Source: Argyresthia goedartella
Lineage: Eukaryota > Arthropoda > Insecta > Lepidoptera > Argyresthiidae
Direction: 5' to 3'
Assembly: GCA_949825045.1 (NCBI GenBank)
Contig: OX463807.1
Location: 40,072,749 to 40,136,748, forward strand
DNA: 64,000 bases
Of the stretch, positions 33,386 to 45,149 are shown piece after piece. The notes under the pieces are model-generated. The model searched no databases. It was given only the letters and a program-made list of their open reading frames with translations, and was not told where the DNA came from. Each line of letters begins with the position of its first letter. Within the stretch, counting starts at the first letter, position 1. Made by a program: the position numbers and the translations under genes.

Positions 33386-35360
33386 TGTAACGGCATAAAT
33401 AGCTAAGGTCGAGCTACCGTTGTCAGAAGCTATGATCGTCTATTCTATCTACCCCCAACCCCGATTCAGCTGTGAAAATTGCAAGTTAAGAATGATAAGT
33501 CTGATTTTCTCGTTCGTTGAGAAGTTCGTTAGGCGTGCAATAGTCGAACGGAAGATTGGTTCAGGAAGTTAGAGTTTCAAGTCAAACAGAGAAAGCATGT
33601 ATGCCCGCAAGCCGGTATTTCGCATCAGTTAGCGGTGTATTGCGCCAGATCGATCTTTTGTTATATTTTGTGTAAGGGTACCATTTATTTTTTTGTATAT
33701 ACATACCACAATTTATAATATTTGTTTGGGATATCGTATGGATATCCGTCGTAGTGTTACGACGTGAGTACTCAATGATATTTCATGTGTTCGCTAGTAG
33801 CGGCTTTAGTGGCTCCAATTATATAATTAGTTCACGGCAATAACGATCCAAATAGACCGGGTTTACATAACTGCGATTTGATTTTCCGAAATGGGTCTGA
33901 ACTAGCGGTTTTCTCAAAATGTCCGTAACGTTTTGAATCCTTCAACTCTGCGCAATTTGAGCTGGATTTTATCAAAACGTTTTCTTTAGCGCTTTTGGAG
34001 ATCTAACCCACTCCACAACGAGTTACATACTTCGGAAAATAGATTATTACATACTTCGAGTTACATACTAGGTATCTAGTTAACCACAGCTCTTCCTCGA
34101 CTGAGCCCAGTAAAATAACTGCGTAACACACTCTACACGTTAGATCTCCAGCGAAATTTACATTTAATTTAAAGATGCAACTTGAATCAAATCGATCCAA
34201 GGCAAGGCAAAAAATCTACCCGTTCCTAACCAATGAACTTTAGACTGTAATTTGATCTCTTCGCGCGTCCCCGACAACACTCAAATGTCAAAAATATCAA
34301 CGTGATAGGTTATCTGAGTGGACAACGTTTATACTTTGTTTTGAATTTGTTATTTTCATCCGCGGAACCTCATCGATCAGTCTCCCTGTGCCTTGACACC
34401 CTAGGTTTAGCCGCAACTTAACTCCTGTCTAGCCTAGTCTAAAATCCTAGTGTTATACCACGTCCATCATCGACACCACTCGAAGTTGGTTGAGTATGAT
34501 TTGAATGTGTTTGTATGGTTAACGACTGTGTGTGTGTGAATTTCAAAACTCGCTACACTGTAAAATCACAATCTTCCAGTTCCAGACGCGTAAAATGGCA
34601 GACCGAACTGTATAGATTACCGAAAGACAAGTGTACCACAGTAGTTTGACGTGGGGACTGAATGACTCCCCCACCTACGCGCTCGCATTTATAGGCCCCA
34701 CATGTCTGAAAAAAATGGCATCCTTTGCGTGACACAATCTGCCCAAGCGATAGCTTCTTAACTCTAACTACACAGGGTCTAATTTCAATCAAACATGCCA
34801 TGCACGCCTGCTGTCTACAATTTTGTGTATGCATTTTCTATAATCAACCGTCGGTTATCACTCAAGTCATTTGGTATTGCCGATACACAAAATTTGTCGA
34901 TCGCTGGCCATAAAAGCGGTTGCGATTAATTAAGCCTGCCCGACCGCTAGCGTCTAAGACAAAGATCACTGGAGTGATAGCCAAACCCGTGATGTCAAAC
35001 TGACCACATCCTAATAATCAAACGCAATTGTATATTTGCAGTCAACACATTAGCTTTTTCCGTATAGTTCCATAAGAACCTCCCATTGTTTAGTTATTCA
35101 TAACTTATTCAGCGCGCAACCAAATCGGCTCTGATCCCCACACATTTCGCAGGAATGCGACAGAAAACCTGACCCAACCTCTCTTCTCGGAACCAACCAC
35201 GTTCTATGGCCCCTTTCTTGTCAACTTACTTCAAACTATTCGATAACCCAAGCTTTAACTGAACCGACTATTGTATTCAATGTGTACCGTGCGGCGATGG
35301 GCTAGCCCTCTGTCACGCAAAATGAAGTATTAAATGAACTGACTCTTGTGAACCATTACA
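33386..35360 (-). repeat. Solo Gypsy LTR with 4-bp target duplication (ATAC)
   Basis: It runs TGTAACGG … CCATTACA, 1,975 bp, in reverse orientation to the LTR at 1700-3905. ATAC lies directly on both sides (33382-33385 and 35361-35364). TE-A copy 1 has CATACAACAA uninterrupted at the same place, giving the empty site. No internal region remains, so this is a solo LTR left by LTR-LTR recombination. TATA (complement 34686-34693) and initiator (34656-34661) are kept. Confidence 0.95.
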
Positions 35361-35623
35361 ATACAACAAGATGACAATATTATGTTTATATTCTTTTAGA
35401 CAGAAGGTTTCGTGGACCAGATTCAATAAAAGGCCATTATTGCTCTTGCATTGTGGGGAAAAGGACCTTGGGTTGTTGTTCACACATTATGTCCATTATA
35501 AGGTTCATGAGATGGATCAGGTACCAAGAACAACTTACTCCTCCTGCACAGTTCTTAGATACAATAATCAGACAGGATGTTGAAAACGAAGTGTATGACG
35601 AACCAAAACATGTTGATCAGTAG
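35361..35623 (+). pseudogene. TE-A copy 2 transposase, C-terminal SWIM part
   Basis: After the ATAC duplicate the frame continues RRFRGPDSIKG, then the CSC…GCCSH SWIM motif, and stops at 35621. No other break is visible here, so the solo LTR and one extra base upstream are the only lesions I see in the downstream three quarters of this copy. Confidence 0.8.
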
Positions 35624-36771
35624 TTCAGTATAATTAAGTTGCAATAAATATATATACTTATTAAAGAAAGTGTTTTATTTATAAACCAAAAAATATCGAA
35701 ATTATTAATTGTAACATTTGAATCACTTCAAAATAACTAGCTAGCGAGATATAAATCGTTGTTAGGTAGCTAACGAGTACTATTCTCTTAAAAATATCGG
35801 CTAAAATGTCATTTTCCATGACACTTCGGAGATGAAGACGAAATTAGTGACACCTCTCACTTCAAAATTCGTCTCACAGTATAGGCTGTAAGAGGTAGCT
35901 AAAAAATATATGGAAGAAATTCTAATAGAATTGAGGCACAAATATTTCAGCTCCGACATTATTTACGGCAAAGCTTACTAATCGGTTATGTTTATTTATT
36001 GTGGTGCTACAAATAGTACCAAAAATATCAGACGCCGCTAGATAAAAAAATCCAATAGTCCATACTAGGTTGGTTACCCAAACCCCTTCTTTTTTTTTTT
36101 AGCTGCCACTCAAAGAAGTAGTATATTTTGAAAGAGCATACAAAAATAAACAGGTATTATAGAGTACTGTCATATAGCTAAATAGTATTGGAGCCAAGAT
36201 ATTACGTTTTATATTTTATTTAAGAAGTTAGACTAAACATAACCTTCCTTTTTTTAGTCGGTTAAAATGTATCCCATTACGCTCCGGAGATAAAGACGAA
36301 CCTAATGACACCTTTCACTTCAAAATCCGTCTCGCCATTTAGACAGTAGTAGGTAAAAATGAATATTATGAACAAATTCTTATAGAATGAGGGCTTTTCA
36401 ATGAGGGCTTTTCAATACGTCATTAAAAAAAACAGTACCGCAAGTTACCGATAGACAGTGCTGACGTCATATAGTATGTCAAAATTGACATGACATTCTC
36501 TGTGGTTTCGTTGTTTGCTTGTTTCGTTGATGATTGTGTTGTTTGGTTTGGTTGTCGGTTGCGTGGTGTAGCTGTTATTTTGCGATTATTTCTTTACGAC
36601 CTTTTGGCTCTGCTTCTGCCTACGGACCTTGATACCTGCCTTGACGAATACGTGCCTGTGACCCGGACTCCGAACCTTGTTTACCTAACTGAACCTCGCT
36701 TGCCCATTGGACCTCGATACTTCTACTTCTGACGAACCGAGCTGTATTGGATTTGTTTCTTTGCCAACATC
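35624..36771 (+). other. Intergenic part of TE-A with internal direct repeats
   Basis: The block 35795-35945 (CGGAGATGAAGACGAA, CACTTCAAAATTCGTCTC) recurs, diverged, at 36263-36392 (CGGAGATAAAGACGAA, CACTTCAAAATCCGTCTC). A 15-bp unit (GAGGGCTTTTCAAT) is doubled at 36391-36420. A palindromic TGACGTCA lies at 36462-36469, about 300 bp before the next ATG, and may be a regulatory site. Confidence 0.5.
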
Positions 36772-38034
36772 ATGGCCAAAGACTATGGTGCGTGGTTTCT
36801 CGCAGACCTTAAAAGCGAGCTCAAGGCGCGTAATACTAAAATAACTGGAAAAAAGCAGTACTTGTTCAGAGGTAAAAATTATACTTTCATACTTATAACA
36901 TACTACTTAGAAATAAGAAGTCCCGCAACTTGACATGTCAATCCATTTAAGTTTTTCTATGCATGGCTGTATTTCTAGTTACCCGGCCACTTACCACACG
37001 GGTTCTGTAGGAAAAATTTACCCCTTCAATGCATATATATTCAATAAATTCACCTCCATCAATAGATTTTTCAGAACTTTGTACTCTTGAGATTCGATTA
37101 TTAGAAATTGTACCACTTTGTTTCAGACTGGAGGATTATGACCAGTTATTTGGGCCCCTTGTGAATGATTCCGAATCAGTTTACAAGATAGTGGTGCCGA
37201 GTCCAGATCTTTGTCGGGATGTTACAAAGCAACTCTACTTTGCTAAGATTGACAGAAGAAGACCAAAAAACATTTTGCGAGCTGATTGGAAGAGAAGATA
37301 TGGAATGTTCGGCTAATATGTATGAACAATACTTTCTGATTGCATGCCGCTCTGCCCTCCAAGCTGGTGATCACTACATCACCAGTGCGTGTGCCTCAGA
37401 AATGAGAAAAAAAGTGACCTATAATGTGAACATTAAGGCAAAAGACAACATGATCATTGAAGCACAATTTGAGTGTGCAGCAGGGTCAGGACCATACGGC
37501 CAATGCAAACATATTATTGTTTTGATATGTGTAATCATAGATTTTAATAAAAATAAAAAAATAAACCTTAATTCGAATCTGAATCATGATTTAAATGTAA
37601 TAGAATGAAAGTATTAAAAAAATATATATATAAATACATTTATAAAAAAAAACTGCTACTACTGGTCCGTTTCTTTTTGCCTCACTAAAACACATACTGT
37701 AACAACAAAAGGATCTTTTTGGGGTAATCTATTATTGGCTATGTATTTCGTGTTAATTTTAAGGACTATCTGTTTTGTAACGCTGTTGATTACCTGAATA
37801 AATAAATAAATAAATAAATAAATAAAATTAAAACGAGCTGTACCAGCTCGCTACAAACCTTTCACCACCTCAGCACTAGTTATACTGGTAACCCAGTTCA
37901 AGCTGAGCATCTCACTTTAAAATTCAAGAATGCTACAATGAAAAGAATGACTCAATTTGATCCCAGACTGATTATAGAGAGTCCAAAAAAATATCAAGAA
38001 GAATATAAAAGCCTGATCTCCTATTATTGTGGAG
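36772..38034 (+). pseudogene. SAP + SWIM protein gene (YqaJ-type N-terminus), cut by a LINE
   Basis: Exon 1 (36772-36871) begins MAKDYGAWFLADLKSELKAR and reads like a SAP DNA-binding motif, ending at AG|GTAAAA. After an acceptor near 37127 come LEDYDQLFGPLVND, then, one frame away, RLTEEDQKTFCELIG and a SWIM-like FECAAGSGPYGQCKH. A later piece (37830-38034) has LQTFHHLSTSY, KRMTQFDPRL and KKYQEEYKSLI, typical of the segment before YqaJ nuclease domains in related insect proteins. The frameshift near 37230 and the LINE at 38035 make it a pseudogene; the nuclease part itself is absent. The YqaJ link rests on remembered relatives. Confidence 0.5.
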
Positions 38035-38542
38035 GAAAAGGCAATATGCCTCTGTTGTACATCGTCTTGGACCCAAAAGGCCAGCCAAAACGCGCCCAAT
38101 ACTGGTGAGATTCTCCACACTCGGTGCCCGTATGGAGGTGTGGAACGGCAAAACCGCATTGAAGGGCACTGCAACCACTATATCAGAGTTCCTGACAAAG
38201 TCCAGACATGAAGTGTTTGTTACTGCCCGGAAACACTTCGGCGTGCAGAACTGCTGGACTTCTGGTGGTAAGATTGTCCTACTGCTTCCCGACAAAAGCA
38301 GACAGAAGGTGGAGCGCATGTCGGAGCTTCAGGAATACACCAGCAAGTTCCCTCCCTCTGATCTGCAATCCGGGCAAAAGGTCGCCGAATCTACTCGTAA
38401 ACCGGCTGTGCCTGTGCCTGTGGCTGGGGCTGCGGTTGCGGCAGTGGCAGCAGGTTCTGCGGCGCCCTCGGCAAGCAAGCAGCGAGAACCCAGCGCTAGG
38501 CGTGCCACTGCCGGCCAGACGAAGGCAGGAACCAAAAAGTAG
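38035..38542 (+). pseudogene. LINE ORF1 (baculovirus FP-like domain), 5'-truncated
   Basis: The frame reads VHRLGPKRPAKTRPILV, WNGKTALKG and WTSGGKIVLLLPD, the pattern of the FP-like/RRM-type domain in ORF1 proteins of CR1- and Jockey-related LINEs, which bind element RNA. The tail is low-complexity (AAVAAVAAGSA) and basic, with a stop at 38542. It joins the SAP/SWIM gene directly, so this is the 5'-truncated start of the LINE that runs to 41832. Confidence 0.7.
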
Positions 38543-39038
38543 TTGTATCCCATCGTGTGCAATGCAATATACGTCGCGTGATTTGGTCGGGTTATTTGTA
38601 ACTTAATGTTATTTTACGTGAAGGGTAGACTGAATTAGATTAGATTAGATGATTCACTTTTTATTTTTAGGTCAGGCAGTATTTTTCATTTGACAAGCAT
38701 AGTGTGGTCTGTGTACCTGTTTTTTTATTATTATTAATTATTGTACGGACGGACAGACAGCCGAACGAAACGGACGGGCAACCGGACGGTGCGAACGGAT
38801 CTTGTGTGTTCGTATTTCGTTTCACTTTGCTGTTTCTTCACTTCTTTTTTGTTTGTGCTGCCCACCCACGTCTTATCTATTATTTGTTATGTTGTAAAAT
38901 GTATTTCCTTCCATATGTACTATACTTATGTAAACCCAGGGTTTGGCTGGGTTCGGGCCTTTCTGTTATTTTAGATTGTTGCCTTTTTTTTTGTGTTTTT
39001 AGTAGGTTTTATTGTATTTATTTTATTATATATCTATT

Positions 39039-39870
39039 TATTAGATACCTTCATATTTAGTGATAGTTACTTCTCCTACTCCGAAAGTGAAGCTTCCGTT
39101 AGCGTAGGAAGTGGATTGCCGTCCACGGACGACGTTTTGCCTATTGCCCTTAAACGTGTGTTTTCCAACCTCAGTAGGAACTTCAACGTCGTTCACATAA
39201 ATGCTCAGAGCATTCATTCCAGTCATGTCGACCTTCTTGACTCCTTCAGCGATCAGAGCATTCATGGTATTCTGATCTCCGAATCCTTTCTCAAACCCTC
39301 TCTTCCTTCTCCCTTGTATGCTCTGCCGGGGTACAGGCTCTATCGGAATGATAGGACGGGCAAGGCTGATGGCGGTGTTGCTACTTATCTTCGTTCCGAA
39401 ATTTCTTGCAAAGTCATCAGCCACTCACCTAGTCTGTACTCTGGATCCGCTGAACACCTCTTTCTTGAGCTATGCCTCCATCACACTAAGGTCCTTCTGG
39501 GTGTCTTCTATAGCCCCTCTCTCCTCATCGACTACTTTGACTCTTTTGAAAGCATACTTAATGATCTATCTCCCCTATACAGTGACACACTTATCCTAGG
39601 TGATTTCAATACCTGTTTACTTAAAAATGATGTTCGCTCTGCCAAACTCCAGTCTATCATCAGCTCCCTAAATTTAAATATTCTTCCCCTGAGTGCAACT
39701 CACTTCTAGCCCCACTGCACCCCCTCTCTCTTGGATCATATGATTGTTTCTAACATATCCAAGGTCATACGCATGGCCAACTTAACGCCCTCTTCTCCTT
39801 TCATGATCTGAATTATCTCTCGTTCAAGTTAAGGCCTCCCAAGCGCGCAGGGAAATTCCTGGATATTCGC
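39039..39870 (+). pseudogene. LINE APE endonuclease domain, with stop and frameshift
   Basis: Reading from within the frame opened at 38993: NVVHINAQSIHSSHVDLL, ILISESFLKPS and LILGDFNTCLL, the motifs of APE-type endonucleases that nick target DNA. A TAG (39707-39709) and a frame change separate it from the reverse transcriptase; residues of the missing join (FHDLNYLSFKLRPPK) are readable near 39810. Confidence 0.8.
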
Positions 39871-39882
39871 AGTTTCAACGGT

Positions 39883-41832
39883 ATGGATCTCAGCTCCCTT
39901 GAGTCTGATGCCGCCTTTATAGACTGGTCCCCTGTCGTCTGTAGTGAGCCCGTTGATGAAAAAGTCCAGCATTTCCACTCGATTGTCCTGAGTTTGTTCG
40001 ACAAACATGCTCCTGTCAAAAAGGTTAGGGTCAAACATCTCCCTGCGCCTTGGCTTACTGACACCATCAAGGGTCTGATGGCCCAGAGAAACCGTGCCAA
40101 ATGTAGATATAAGAAGGATCCGACGGACGATAATCTCCTTATATACAAACGTCTCCGTAATCGTTGCACCCGTCTTTGTCGAGATGCCAAACGCCGACAT
40201 ATCTACGAGAGTATTGAGAGATACACTCCTGCACAGGTTTGGAAGTTCCTGAAGACCCTCGGTGTTGGTAAGTCCCAGGACGCAGTAACCGGTAGTGTCG
40301 ATCTCAACGGTCTCAACAAATTCTTTGCTGTCTCCCCTGTCGTGATGGACCCCCCTGTCATGGATGCTACCATTCGTTACTTGCGCACCAGAACGACATC
40401 CAGTAGCTTACCTTTCGACCTCAGGTCTGTCGGAGTTGGCGCAGTAAAGAAGGCTTTTTTAGCAATCTCGTCGAAGGCTGTAGGTGATGACAAGATGTGC
40501 TTTCAGATGCTTTTCAGTGTACTCGATCATTTGTTACCACCCATAACGCATATAATCAATGCGTCGCTGAGCGAGTACTGCTTCCCGAGCCAGTGGAAAA
40601 GAGCATTAGTGTTACCCCTACCTAAAACGTCTAACCCGTCCTCCTTCAAAGAGTTCCGTCCCGTTTCCATCCTACCAAATCTTTCCAAAATCCTTGAATC
40701 AATTGTCCACACCCAGCTGTCCTCGTACCTTTCCTCCATGAATTTACTGAACCCTTTTCAGTCTGGTTTTAGACCGGGGCATAGCACCACCACAGCACTG
40801 CTCAAGGTAACTGACGATATCCAACTGGCAATGGATAAGAAGCAGCTCACAGTTCTGACTCTCCTAGACTTTAGCAGCGCCTTCAACTGCGTCGACTTCG
40901 ATATACTTGTTGAAATCTTAAAATCGCTCAACGTCTCTTCACACTCGGCTCGCTGGTTTGACTCTTACTTGAGAGGCCGCCAGCAGCGTATCAAGTCTGA
41001 AGAGGTCACTACAGAATGGTGCAAGCTCTCTACAGGTGTTCCGCAGGGTGGCATCCTTTCTTCTCTTCTCTTCTCAGTTTTCATCCATTCCATCTCGGAT
41101 GTATTGTCTTCCTCGTATCATCTTTATGTAGATGACCTTCAAATTTATCGGCTTTTTCCCCTGTGTGATCTGACTTCGACTGTTGAGGCTTTGAATGCTG
41201 ACCTCGACAACATCAGGAAATGGTCTCTTTCGTATGGGCTATTAGTCAACCCGAACAAGTCTCAGGTGATGATACTAGGTACACGGCACTTACTTAATTT
41301 GTTGCAGAATAAGTCCGTTGATCCCTTTCTATTTGACGGTACCATTGTCAAGTATAGCGAGAAAGCCAAAAATCTTGGCGTTGTTTTTGACAATCTATTA
41401 TCCTGGTCGCCCTATGTTTGTGAGGTCAGCAGACGAGTCTTTGCATCCTTTCATTCTCTTCGGCGTTTGCAGTTCTTCCTGCCTAGGCAGACTAAAATCA
41501 TGCTAGCTCAGACCCTTCTTCTGCCTTTAATAGACTACGCCGATGTTTGCTGGGCCAGTGCGAACGAAGATCTACTGAACAAACTCGGGCGACTTCAAAA
41601 TCTCGGGATTCGGTTTATCTTCGGACTTCGTAAGTACGACCACGTGTCCCAATATCGTAGGGAATTAGGCTGGCTCCCGATCCGACTTCGTCGTGATATG
41701 CACATTCTCTCCTTCCTCTTCAATATTTTGAGAAATCCGCGCTACCCTGCATATCTTCGTGAACGTTTTGAGTATCTTTTCTCAGGGGATAGACTTCGGA
41801 CGCCACCAGTCCATACAAGGTTAACCAAACCC
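39883..41832 (+). pseudogene. LINE reverse transcriptase, 3'-truncated
   Basis: One long frame: FRPVSILPNLSKILE, TLLDFSSAFNCVDF (catalytic Asp), TGVPQGGILSSLLF, LYVDDLQIY (YVDD) and a thumb region to LGWLPIRLRRDMHIL. The frame then runs into mariner sequence at about 41833, so the native C-terminus and 3' UTR are gone. The frame itself is open for 650 codons. The upstream endonuclease is broken, so the element is dead. Confidence 0.85.
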
Positions 41833-41996
41833 CTTTGGATAACTTCTTGAAAGGGAAAAAATTCAACTCCGATGGGGCAGTCCAAACCGCCTTCAAAGAT
41901 TTTATTGATTCCCGTCCGAATGTTTTTTTTAGTAAAGGGATCGAAGAACTACCTATGAGATGGCAAAAGTGTATAGATAGCAATGGTACATACTTT
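41833..41996 (+). pseudogene. mariner transposase C-terminal fragment
   Basis: DNFLKGKKFNSDGAVQTAF, then SKGIEELPMRWQKCIDSNG, is the conserved C-terminus of mariner transposases. It is joined in frame to a BEL/Pao fragment by recombination or insertion. Confidence 0.8.
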
Positions 41997-42272
41997 CATA
42001 CAGGCCCTAACCTCCTTGTGTCTTTACTGAGACAACGCTATTGGATTCTGTCCACGCGACGTATTACACTTCAAATTGCCAACCCTGCTCGAGTTGGCAT
42101 GGTTGTGATCACCATGCAGGACAACGTTATGCCCTTGCATTGGCCGTTAGGTTTGATCACTAAAATCTTTCCGGACAAGAAGGGTGTATGTAGAGTAGTT
42201 TCTGTCAAGACGCAAAGTGGGACTCTACATAGTCGCCCAGTAGTAAAGTTGTGCCCTTTGCCAACACAATAA
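41997..42272 (+). pseudogene. BEL/Pao pol remnant (integrase start fused to C-terminal domain)
   Basis: LLRQRYWILSTRRI is the start of a BEL/Pao integrase zinc region; it passes directly to PLHWPLGLITKIFPD and GVCRVVSVKTQSG…RPVVKLCPLP, the DUF5641-type end of the polyprotein. The catalytic integrase core between them is deleted. Confidence 0.75.
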
Positions 42273-43117
42273 TTAAGTTAGGTATTATTTGGCTTATCCA
42301 TAAATTTATCTCAGTTCAATTATTTTAGGTCTAAGTTTTTTTAACCGCATCGCAGTTCTGCCATATCATTGTTTTTCACTCCAATATAACTAATTATATT
42401 GGAAGCGTCGTGCCAGGCTTGGCAGACCTGCTTATAATATATTATAAATACTTGTTTCCATATACCATTTATAAACTATACAGAGACCAAACATGATACC
42501 TATTCATCCTACATCTGAGTGTATAGGATAATGCTAGTATTTTGGTGGTTTAGGTGTATGTTGGTTGTCCTTGCCTGGTTAGGTGAGTTGGTGGGTATGG
42601 ATGCGAAGCAGTAACGAATAAAAACACGATCTTCGTTTCACATATAATGGCACAAGCATAGCAAAGCAACAATTTATAGCACACAGGATACAGTCAATAT
42701 AGAAGGAGTAATAGCGAAGAATAGATGAAACACATAGCACAGTCTTTAGCGGAGAGAAAGAAAGCAGGTTTATTTTACGAGAGTTCTAGCGGAACGGAAG
42801 GGTAGCATGCGCTCGCGCCAAGAGTAATATCGAGACTGAAGTTGAAGAGCGAGTGAGCGAGCGCGCTGCGTGTGCGCAAGGGTCGGTTGGCAGTTGCCTG
42901 CCGCACCGGTTCCCGCCGTCTATCACGCGTGGCTCCGTGCATTGCAAATCTCTAATAACAAAACGAATTGCCCTGTCCATTGATGCGAGTAAATTACGGT
43001 TATAATAAGTAAGTGTTGCGTAAGGCTTATGTTTCACATTACTATTGTTATTCAAAGTAAACATTTATGTACTATAATATTTACAGTTTATATCAATTGT
43101 TTAATCTAAATATGTAT
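42273..43117. other. Possible BEL LTR or flank; no gene
   Basis: It follows a BEL/Pao stop and could include an LTR, but no second copy exists here to set limits. The minus frame at 42786-43064 has no motif. Confidence 0.4.
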
Positions 43118-43507
43118 TTAAATATATACCTTATGATTAAAATAGGTTTTAACTAAAAGTGGCGAGAAATACGCCACTGTATAACCACACACCACTATCA
43201 CCCCTCGTTGTTTAGAGATGAAACAAATTTCCTTATAATAGATGCCCTCAATGATTGATGATTGATATAATGATGATTGCACACTGCTGCAGAATATATC
43301 AATGTAATCATCGACACCATCAACATCGTCATTGATATCGTTGAATGTTGAGCATGCTCTTATTATGAAGAAGTTTTCTCTATAATTGGTATGCACCGTG
43401 GGCAGATGGAACAGCGGACGTCTACGAACACCATGACGGGGGATTTTTAAATTAATTTTACTAAGCAGCGGAAGACAATCTGCAGTGACATTCCATCTAA
43501 TACCCAC
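43118..43507 (-). pseudogene. LINE C-terminal tail fragment
   Basis: Minus reading GIRWNVTADCLPLLSKI, LFHLPTVHTNYRENFFI and RACSTFNDI resembles the cysteine-poor tail after the reverse transcriptase in Jockey-type LINEs (HxPxxRTN…R…FN). No catalytic part is present. Confidence 0.5.
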
Positions 43508-43569
43508 AAGCGGACACGCTCGCTGGGATAAATAGGATGTTGAATAATATTAAAAGTACTAAAGTAAAG

Positions 43570-44265
43570 TAAGTAAATATAAAAAGTATTGGCCATGAAT
43601 GAGAAACGATGTTACGAAGTTTGTAAATAAATGTAAAAGTTGCAAAATTCAGAAGCACTTAAATAGGCATACTAATGAATGAATGGTAATTACGACTACA
43701 GCTACGAAAGCTTTTGAGAATGTTAGTTAAGATATAACGGGTCCTAAAACTTAACTCTACGGCATATCATCATCAGACGTTAGGCGCTTTAGAAAATACA
43801 CATAAAAGTTTAGGAGCTTATCTTAGGATTCAATGCGAAAATAATAAATCAGATTGGAGCGATTGGATTCCACACTGAGACAAAATACACTCCATATGAA
43901 TTAGTTTTCGGAAATATTTGTAATTTTCCATACGACTTGCAAACAACAACTGTAGATCCATTGTATAATCCCGACTCTTATCCTCTAGAACTAAAATATA
44001 GACTTCAAAGAGCTCTAGAAGATGCTAGAAGAAATTTGTTAAATAGGAAAGAATTAAGAAAGCTAAATTTTGACAAAAATGCTAATCCAGTAAAATATAA
44101 TAGAGGAGATTTAGTTTTATAAAAAAAAATAGGTTGGCAATAAGTTGGATAAAATATATTTAGGACCTTATAAAGTTATTATAGATTTGACCCCAAATGT
44201 AAAAATTTATAGAGATGGTAAAGATTATGTAACTCATAAAAATAACACTAAATTGTTTGAATAGG
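43570..44265 (+). pseudogene. Decayed Ty3/Gypsy integrase C-terminal half
   Basis: Scattered frames read a zinc-region remnant (KFVNKCKSCKIQKH), then LGAYLRIQCENNKSDW, TKYTPYELVFGNI and YNRGDLVL, with KIYLGPYKVI after a stop. This is the order of a Gypsy integrase of the 17.6/TED type. Stops and frameshifts occur throughout; the catalytic core is not readable. Confidence 0.65.
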
Positions 44266-44831
44266 AAGTTTTACAGATGAGAAATGTATTATTTATGTTC
44301 AATTAAAATGAAATTTTTAAGTTAATATTAGAATAAAATAATTAAGTGGTAAAATTAAGATTTAGGATTATTTACCTCATGTTGTATTTTAAATATATGT
44401 AACTAGTTAGTTCCACATTTTTTCAAAGGAACCCCGGGAATGAAAGGACTTAAAAGGTGAGATGAAGTATAGCAATAACTTATTATTATATTCGCGAGTG
44501 CGTAGTAAGAACAAGGGCACCTCGCCTATCGTGAAAGACAAGCCAGTGTTTACCGTTATTGAAAATGACTCAGTCTTGTGGGAAAAACACTGCTCATTTA
44601 TCATGTCATTATATATTTAAGTTGAGATTTTTATGTCATATTAAACATGTTCGTATAATTGTGTCTATTTAAGGTCACGAATACCCTCATCATGTATCAC
44701 CACCATTTTAATGATTTATCTAATTCAAGTTTATTATCGTATACATCTAGGATTATCAAGTTTTCTGGATGTTTTCTTTCTAGGCCCGGGAGCATGTACG
44801 GTCCCTACGTGTCACCGTAAGTAGTGTACTT
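44266..44831. other. No gene recognised
   Basis: It may hold the 3' region or LTR of the Gypsy remnant, but no second copy is available for comparison. Confidence 0.35.
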
Positions 44832-45149
44832 TAGCTCACTTTCGATCCGCTCCGCTCGATCGAAGTGAGCCAATATGCCACAATAATACACACCTTACTC
44901 TCTCGATCGAAATCGATATACATTAGCTTAATTGTGGCCCCACTTTCACTTTCAATCCGCTCCACTGCGCTCCGCTCGATCAACGTGAGCCAAAATGCCA
45001 CAATAATACACATCTTACCCTCCCCACCGAAATCGATATACATTAGCTTAATTGTGGCTCACTTTTATTCGGAGCTCCGCTCGATTGAAGCAATCTAGAA
45101 TGCTACAATAATGCACACCTCGCTGTGATTGTCTCGAATCGATATGGAT
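44832..45149 (+). repeat. Tandem repeat, three diverged units of about 100-120 bp
   Basis: Each unit carries GCTCCGCTCGAT, TGCCACAATAATACACA and AATCGATATACATTAGC. Unit starts lie near 44832, 44937 and 45057. The short frames on both strands across it are repeat-derived. Confidence 0.8.

Larger units (their letters stand above)
31998..38034 (+). mobile_element. TE-A copy 2, including a probable second gene
   Basis: The transposase part (31998-33385 and 35361-35623) and the downstream block (35624-36110) match copy 1. It is cut by the solo LTR at 33386-35360. A SAP/SWIM gene on the same strand (36772-38034) follows a diverged repeat of the transposase-proximal block, so I place it in the same element, as expected for a two-gene DDE plus SWIM/YqaJ-type transposon. 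Copy 1 does not extend that far, so membership is inferred. Confidence 0.55.

Noticed and set aside
38704..39060. 118-codon plus frame with many Phe/Leu/Tyr
   Set aside because: It lies between LINE ORF1 and the endonuclease, in a T-rich spacer; hydrophobicity comes from base composition.
42786..43064. 92-codon minus frame
   Set aside because: No motif, next to unassigned LTR-like sequence; not supported as a gene.
43118..43507. Possible host gene exon
   Set aside because: The HxPxxxTNxxxNFFI pattern fits LINE tails better than any host family I know.
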